Source: Formicarius rufipectus (taxonomy: Eukaryota; Chordata; Aves; Passeriformes; Formicariidae). From it: a stretch of 64,000 bases of DNA. The stretch covers positions 1-64,000 of the forward strand of contig VXAU01001991.1 in NCBI GenBank assembly GCA_013399695.1, read 5' to 3'. The notes under the pieces were generated by a model. It searched no databases. It saw only the letters and a list, made by a program, of their open reading frames with translations, and was not told the origin of the DNA. The translations under genes were made by a program, and so were the position numbers. This document shows positions 60,177 to 64,000 of the stretch, piece by piece (position 1 is the stretch's first letter; each line of letters opens with the position of its first letter).

Positions 60177-60714
60177 TGATCTCAGCTCCCACTTCCAAAG
60201 CCTGCAGATATCCTGTAGATAATCATTTCCACTTCCTACCCTCCATGCCTTCTGGCAATTATCAGCTGGCAAAAGGCACCTCATGCTGTGACTGGTTCCA
60301 AAATATACGTGATTACTGGTGGTCACTACGTACAAGCTTATTGTGCAGGGTCAGACCATGCAGAAAAAAAGCCCCATCACAACTTTTTCAAGATGAGGGC
60401 TGCCCCCAGATTTGGAAAGTATGAATTTCAGTCTTTTCCTCCTACTTTCTCATTGATTTTCATTAAATTTACCAGTATCTCATTATATATTCTTGGAGAT
60501 ATCTAGCCCTTGTTCAGCATGACTAAATCAACCATGATTCCAGGTTTTAGTTAGGGACTGATAAACAGATGGACAGACAGAGCAACTGCATAAGGCTTCA
60601 GGAACCCAGAGGGAACACTAGACTGTCACCAAGCTTGTACCCTCAGGATCTCAAGAGAGTTGGTATCTTTCATGAATTCTTCTTCATGACATCACCTCAT
60701 TAGAGAGATAAATT
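60177..60714. other. non-coding DNA, nothing recognised
   Basis: Three overlapping frames of 72-82 codons occur without motif or splice support. Confidence 0.45.
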
Positions 60715-60832
60715 CTACTGTTCCTTAATTTATAAATGGGTCAACAGAGGTGTGAAGAAGTCAGGAGACTTCTCAAGATCCTAGACCAAGTCTGTTGTGG
60801 ACCCAGGTATATTTTTTTGATGAGTCTGTACT
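60715..60832 (-). mobile_element. MIR/CORE-SINE fragment, reversed
   Basis: ATTTATAAATGGGTCAACAG, AGGTGTGAAGAAGTCAGGAG, ACTTCTCAAGATCCTAGACC and AAGTCTGTTGTGGACCCAGG parallel the reversed MIR 'TTTACAGATGGGGAAACTGAGG...GAAGTGACTTGCCCAAGGTCACA...AGTCTGTGGCAGAGCC'. It is a diverged copy with no function implied. Confidence 0.55.
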
Positions 60833-62194
60833 GTGACCTCAAAACCTCTGTGTGCTCAACTGGGTCTTCAGTAAAGGTGTGGCTTTGCCATGAAGCAGGA
60901 CTAGGAATGAAGGTGTAAACCATGGAGAACCTATTGAGATAGTTGTCATGTCCTGACTTACTGGATCCTTGACCCATCCCTCGTACAGGCAATAGATACT
61001 GTCAGCTGAGGCAGCATCCCTTCATGGGGAGATGGGCCAGAAAAGAAAGAGGGACACAGATGTCACTTTCAGGCTCATTAGACTTCTGAGAGTTAAAGTT
61101 TCTACTCCTGATGCCCATTTTGTGAGCCCTTGTATCTGCATATTTGCCTTATGTGCTCTCAGCTGCCCATCCTGAGATCCTGCAACATCCCGTGGTTCAG
61201 TTCCTTTCTTTTCTTGAGGCTCTTCCTACACTGATACTGGCTGTACTCAACTTTTTCCTGTAACTTGGTTTGCCCTCGCACCATCTCCTCAAGTTCAGAT
61301 CCACCTTCCGGATCAACCTTATTCTGTTAGCCCCTTCCTTTCCTTGAAGCAGGTGAGTGCTCCCTGCTGCTGAATACCCCCAAGGGACATGAGACTTGAA
61401 TGAAAAAGTAATAAACCTCAAGAGCCATAATATGAAATTCTGCCTCTCATTGAAGTCAAAGTTCAACAAAAAATTTATTCCGTGACTCCTTCCCTGCCTA
61501 GAGTTGCACAACTTATTCTGAAAACCTCTCAGCTGAGTTTCCCTGCATTTGTTGCATATTGTCTTCACAGCAGCATCTTAAAATTCCTTAAACTCCTAGC
61601 GCAGGACCCTGTCTCCCAGTCACTATCTCTTGATTTGATTTGGTGACCTTCTCTTTATGAGGTAAAGAGAGTTTAGAGATGTTTACAAGGGAAATCTCTG
61701 TCCTTCAGACTGAGCTTTGTTTTCCCAGACTGAATGGCTCTTAAAACCCCGGGAGTTGGTATGATTAAGGACTCAATGAACACCATGAAAGACTCAGTGA
61801 TTTGCACAGTTATTGGTATTTTAAAACACTGTGCTTAGATCTTCCTACACCTCATGATAAGAAACATGTTTGCACTTTTGAGTCTAATTATTTTTAATCA
61901 AATTAAGTGGCTGCTACGTCTTCCCTATCATCATGTCCTGAGAAAATATAGCCTTAAGACCACCTCAGATCATTTTAATAAGTCTCAAATATTTTGTATG
62001 TGTCTTGTCTTCATTTCTCAAATATAGCTTTGCCAGTGGAAAAAGAGAACAGCAAAAAAATGTGGCATTATTTTTAAAGATGGAAAGAAGGGAAGGGATG
62101 GGAAAATGGTTATTTCATCTCTACTTTTCTATCTGTTTTTCTGCTCATCAATGAATCAGAAATGAAAAAAAAGTAATAATCTCATAAATTAGCT
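60833..62194. other. non-coding DNA
   Basis: Includes a 123-codon minus frame at 61197-61568 with no recognised domain, not supported as a gene. No repeat family is recognised. Confidence 0.45.
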
Positions 62195-62285
62195 ATAGAA
62201 ACCTGAATTTGCTTTCTATCATTATGACAGTTTTCTGTGTGATCTTGGGCTAGTTGTTTCCTCACCTTAAAAAAGAGTATCAAAA
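62195..62285 (+). mobile_element. MIR-like SINE core fragment, weak
   Basis: TATGACAGTTTTCTGTGTGATC, TTGGGCTAGTTGTTTCCTCA and CCTTAAAAAAGAGTATC resemble the MIR core 'GCTGTGTGACCTTGGGCAAGTTACTTAACCTC'. It is short and diverged. Confidence 0.45.
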
Positions 62286-63101
62286 CATATTCTTGCATTT
62301 TTGGCTGAAGTAAATCATCAGTTCATGAGACGAGCCTTGCCTGTCACTATTGCCATGTATGCACATACGGTCCTGATCTCAACTGATGTCTCTAGGTGCT
62401 AATGCAATGCAAAGACTCTGCAATCAAAAGTTTGCAGTCAACTGTGCTAAGTCAATCATTTTTGTGAAAATAAAAGCTTAGAGATTCCCATGAAAAATAA
62501 ATAAATATATAAAGAACTAGCAACCCCACCACAGTTCAGATCATGTGGTTTTGGACAGAAACAAGAATATTGCAATGGTGTGAATAGCAGCCTTCAGTTT
62601 TCCTTTCAAAAAATTCCCCCTGAAATTTTTGCTATCCTGCATTTTGCATTTTTTTTTCATGGGAGCACAACAATGTACTTATAATAAAACATATTTTCAC
62701 CCAGTCATCTTGCCACTTGAGGATTCTAGACATTTATGGGATGTGATAATCTCAATCTACTTATCTCAATTAAAGAATAAGTGAGCATCTTCTGTGAGCA
62801 GGATTTAGCTCCAGAGCTGGCTGAGCTGAACCAGGGACCTGCCATATACAATCCCCTTCAGGTTTTTCTGGACCAGCAATTCTCAAGTGCCTCAGGGCAG
62901 CTAGAGTTGGCTATTGGGAGTCTTGTGTATGTTCATTGTGCTTTCAGACATTTCACATTATAGCACTTTAACAATCAAAACTATGGTGGCCATGGATTTG
63001 TATGGGATCTGCTGCTTAGCGCAACTGCTGGCCTGCAATTTTTAATGAAATCTCTTTTGTCTTTCATATTAAAAACACTAGTGGCTTGAAACTGGTGCCA
63101 G
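62286..63101. other. non-coding DNA, nothing recognised
   Basis: AT-rich sequence; a 60-codon plus frame at 62781 is unsupported. Confidence 0.5.
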
Positions 63102-63188
63102 TAACAAAAAAAAAAACAACAAAAAACAAACAAACAAAACAAAACAAAAAAAAAACACCAAAAAAACCCCACAACCAACCAAACAAAA
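63102..63188. repeat. (AAAAC)/(AAAC) tract
   Basis: Runs of A with ACAACAAAAAACAAACAAAC and AAAACAAAAC units end in CCAACCAAACAAAA. It is the opposite-strand equivalent of the TTTTG tracts. Confidence 0.92.
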
Positions 63189-64000
63189 TTCAACTCAGCC
63201 TAAATTTTTGTCAGGAAAAAGCTTTCTGGCTGCGGTTAATGTGGTTGTGAAGCAGAAAGTCACTCACCCTAAAAGACCTGGCTGCTTGATGACCAGCAAG
63301 ATCTTCTTGCAGCTGTATAAATAATGAAACGTTCATTCATCCAGAAAAGAGACAAGCTCTTTAGTCCCATGGTTAAAATCTAATCTGGGATGTGAGAAAT
63401 CTGCACACTGAAGTCCTTGGTCCAATACACATGCATTTATTCTCACAAAGAGCTTGGGCACCTGAACATGAGGAGAGAGACATACCTCAGGGAGACCCAG
63501 GAGGATCTTGATGTCCAAAGCAGCTTTTGGAACCATATAATTACTAAAGGCACAGCACATACATGTTCTTTCCCCACTCTTCTTTAGAGAGCTGATTTTG
63601 ACTTCAGTTCAAACTTTATTTATTTTTTAAACAGAAGAGTTTTGTAGGGACAGGAAAACTATTTTCAAAGCCACCCAACTCTACCTGGCATCCATCACCA
63701 CAGAAGCAGACACTCAAATACTAATGGTGCCTGTAAAGCAGAAATTGAACTTTACTAAGAAAAATTAAACCAATTAATCATAGACCAAAAACTTCAGAAG
63801 AAAAAAAACAAAAACCAACAGAAGCCTTATAGAGTGCAGTGAAAGCTGCCAACTTCTGGGATTTGCAGCAATCTCACAGGACCAGCATGTTACTCTGTTT
63901 CTGAAACAGCTATGTCCAAAACAGAGCTTTAAAAAAGGCCAATAGTGTTATTATTTAGAGGGTCACACCTGTCTCAGATATGTGCAATTAATTCGGACTC
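63189..64000. other. non-coding DNA to window end, nothing recognised
   Basis: AT-rich sequence. A 75-codon minus frame at 63333-63560 has no motif or exon context. Confidence 0.5.

Noticed and set aside
1..64000. CRISPR array, tRNA, rRNA, bacterial operon or phage module
   Set aside because: No regularly spaced direct repeats with unique spacers, no tRNA-like box A/box B pair that I could recognise, and no prokaryotic gene organisation. Repeat content is avian throughout.

Overview
This window is vertebrate nuclear DNA, almost certainly from a bird. The evidence is repeat content: at least thirteen 3'-end fragments of CR1 LINEs, ending in the avian-type 3' tail (a run like TTGGAAGGGACCT near tandem ATAGAATC-type octamers), plus one solo LTR of an ERV-L-like family that is common in neoavian genomes. 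The sequence is AT-rich, with long intronic or intergenic stretches, no operon-like gene packing, and no open frame that looks like a complete protein. Three runs of N (single bases at 3933 and 25811, and a 70-base gap at 59862-59931) mark it as draft assembly.

Layout. From 1 to about 34.6 kb there is AT-rich non-coding DNA with scattered CR1 fragments (about 1.2, 2.4, 3.3, 8.1-8.6, 17.0-17.3, 21.3-21.8, 28.4, 29.5 and 32.4 kb), one older LINE-like fragment near 18.9 kb, the solo LTR at 15.5-16.1 kb, and microsatellites, of which the AAAAG tract at 26.96-27.05 kb is the clearest. From about 34.6 to 38.5 kb the sequence becomes more GC-rich and ends in a weak CpG island (37.7-38.5 kb). Inside the island is the best gene signal in the window: a minus-strand candidate first exon ending in an ATG placed directly before a good splice donor (ATG|GTAAGC at 37992-37984), with a TATA-like box about 265 bp upstream. 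If real, the gene runs leftward and the 38 kb to its left would be a large first intron. The gene cannot be identified because no downstream coding exon was recognised.

Directly beyond the island (38.5-39.2 kb) lies a degenerate short-period minisatellite built on GGCATG; it creates a 269-codon antisense open frame that I read as a repeat artefact. From 39.2 to 64 kb the sequence is again AT-rich and non-coding, with four CR1 fragments and about six short pieces resembling MIR/CORE-type SINEs, which I did not see left of the island. Several T/G-rich (TTTTG, TTTG) tracts recur, and one contains the assembly gap.

No CRISPR array, rRNA, tRNA, bacterial or phage gene, or novel multi-gene system was found. 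All assignments to repeat families come from recognising consensus-like sequence by eye, so edges are good to roughly 10-30 bases.
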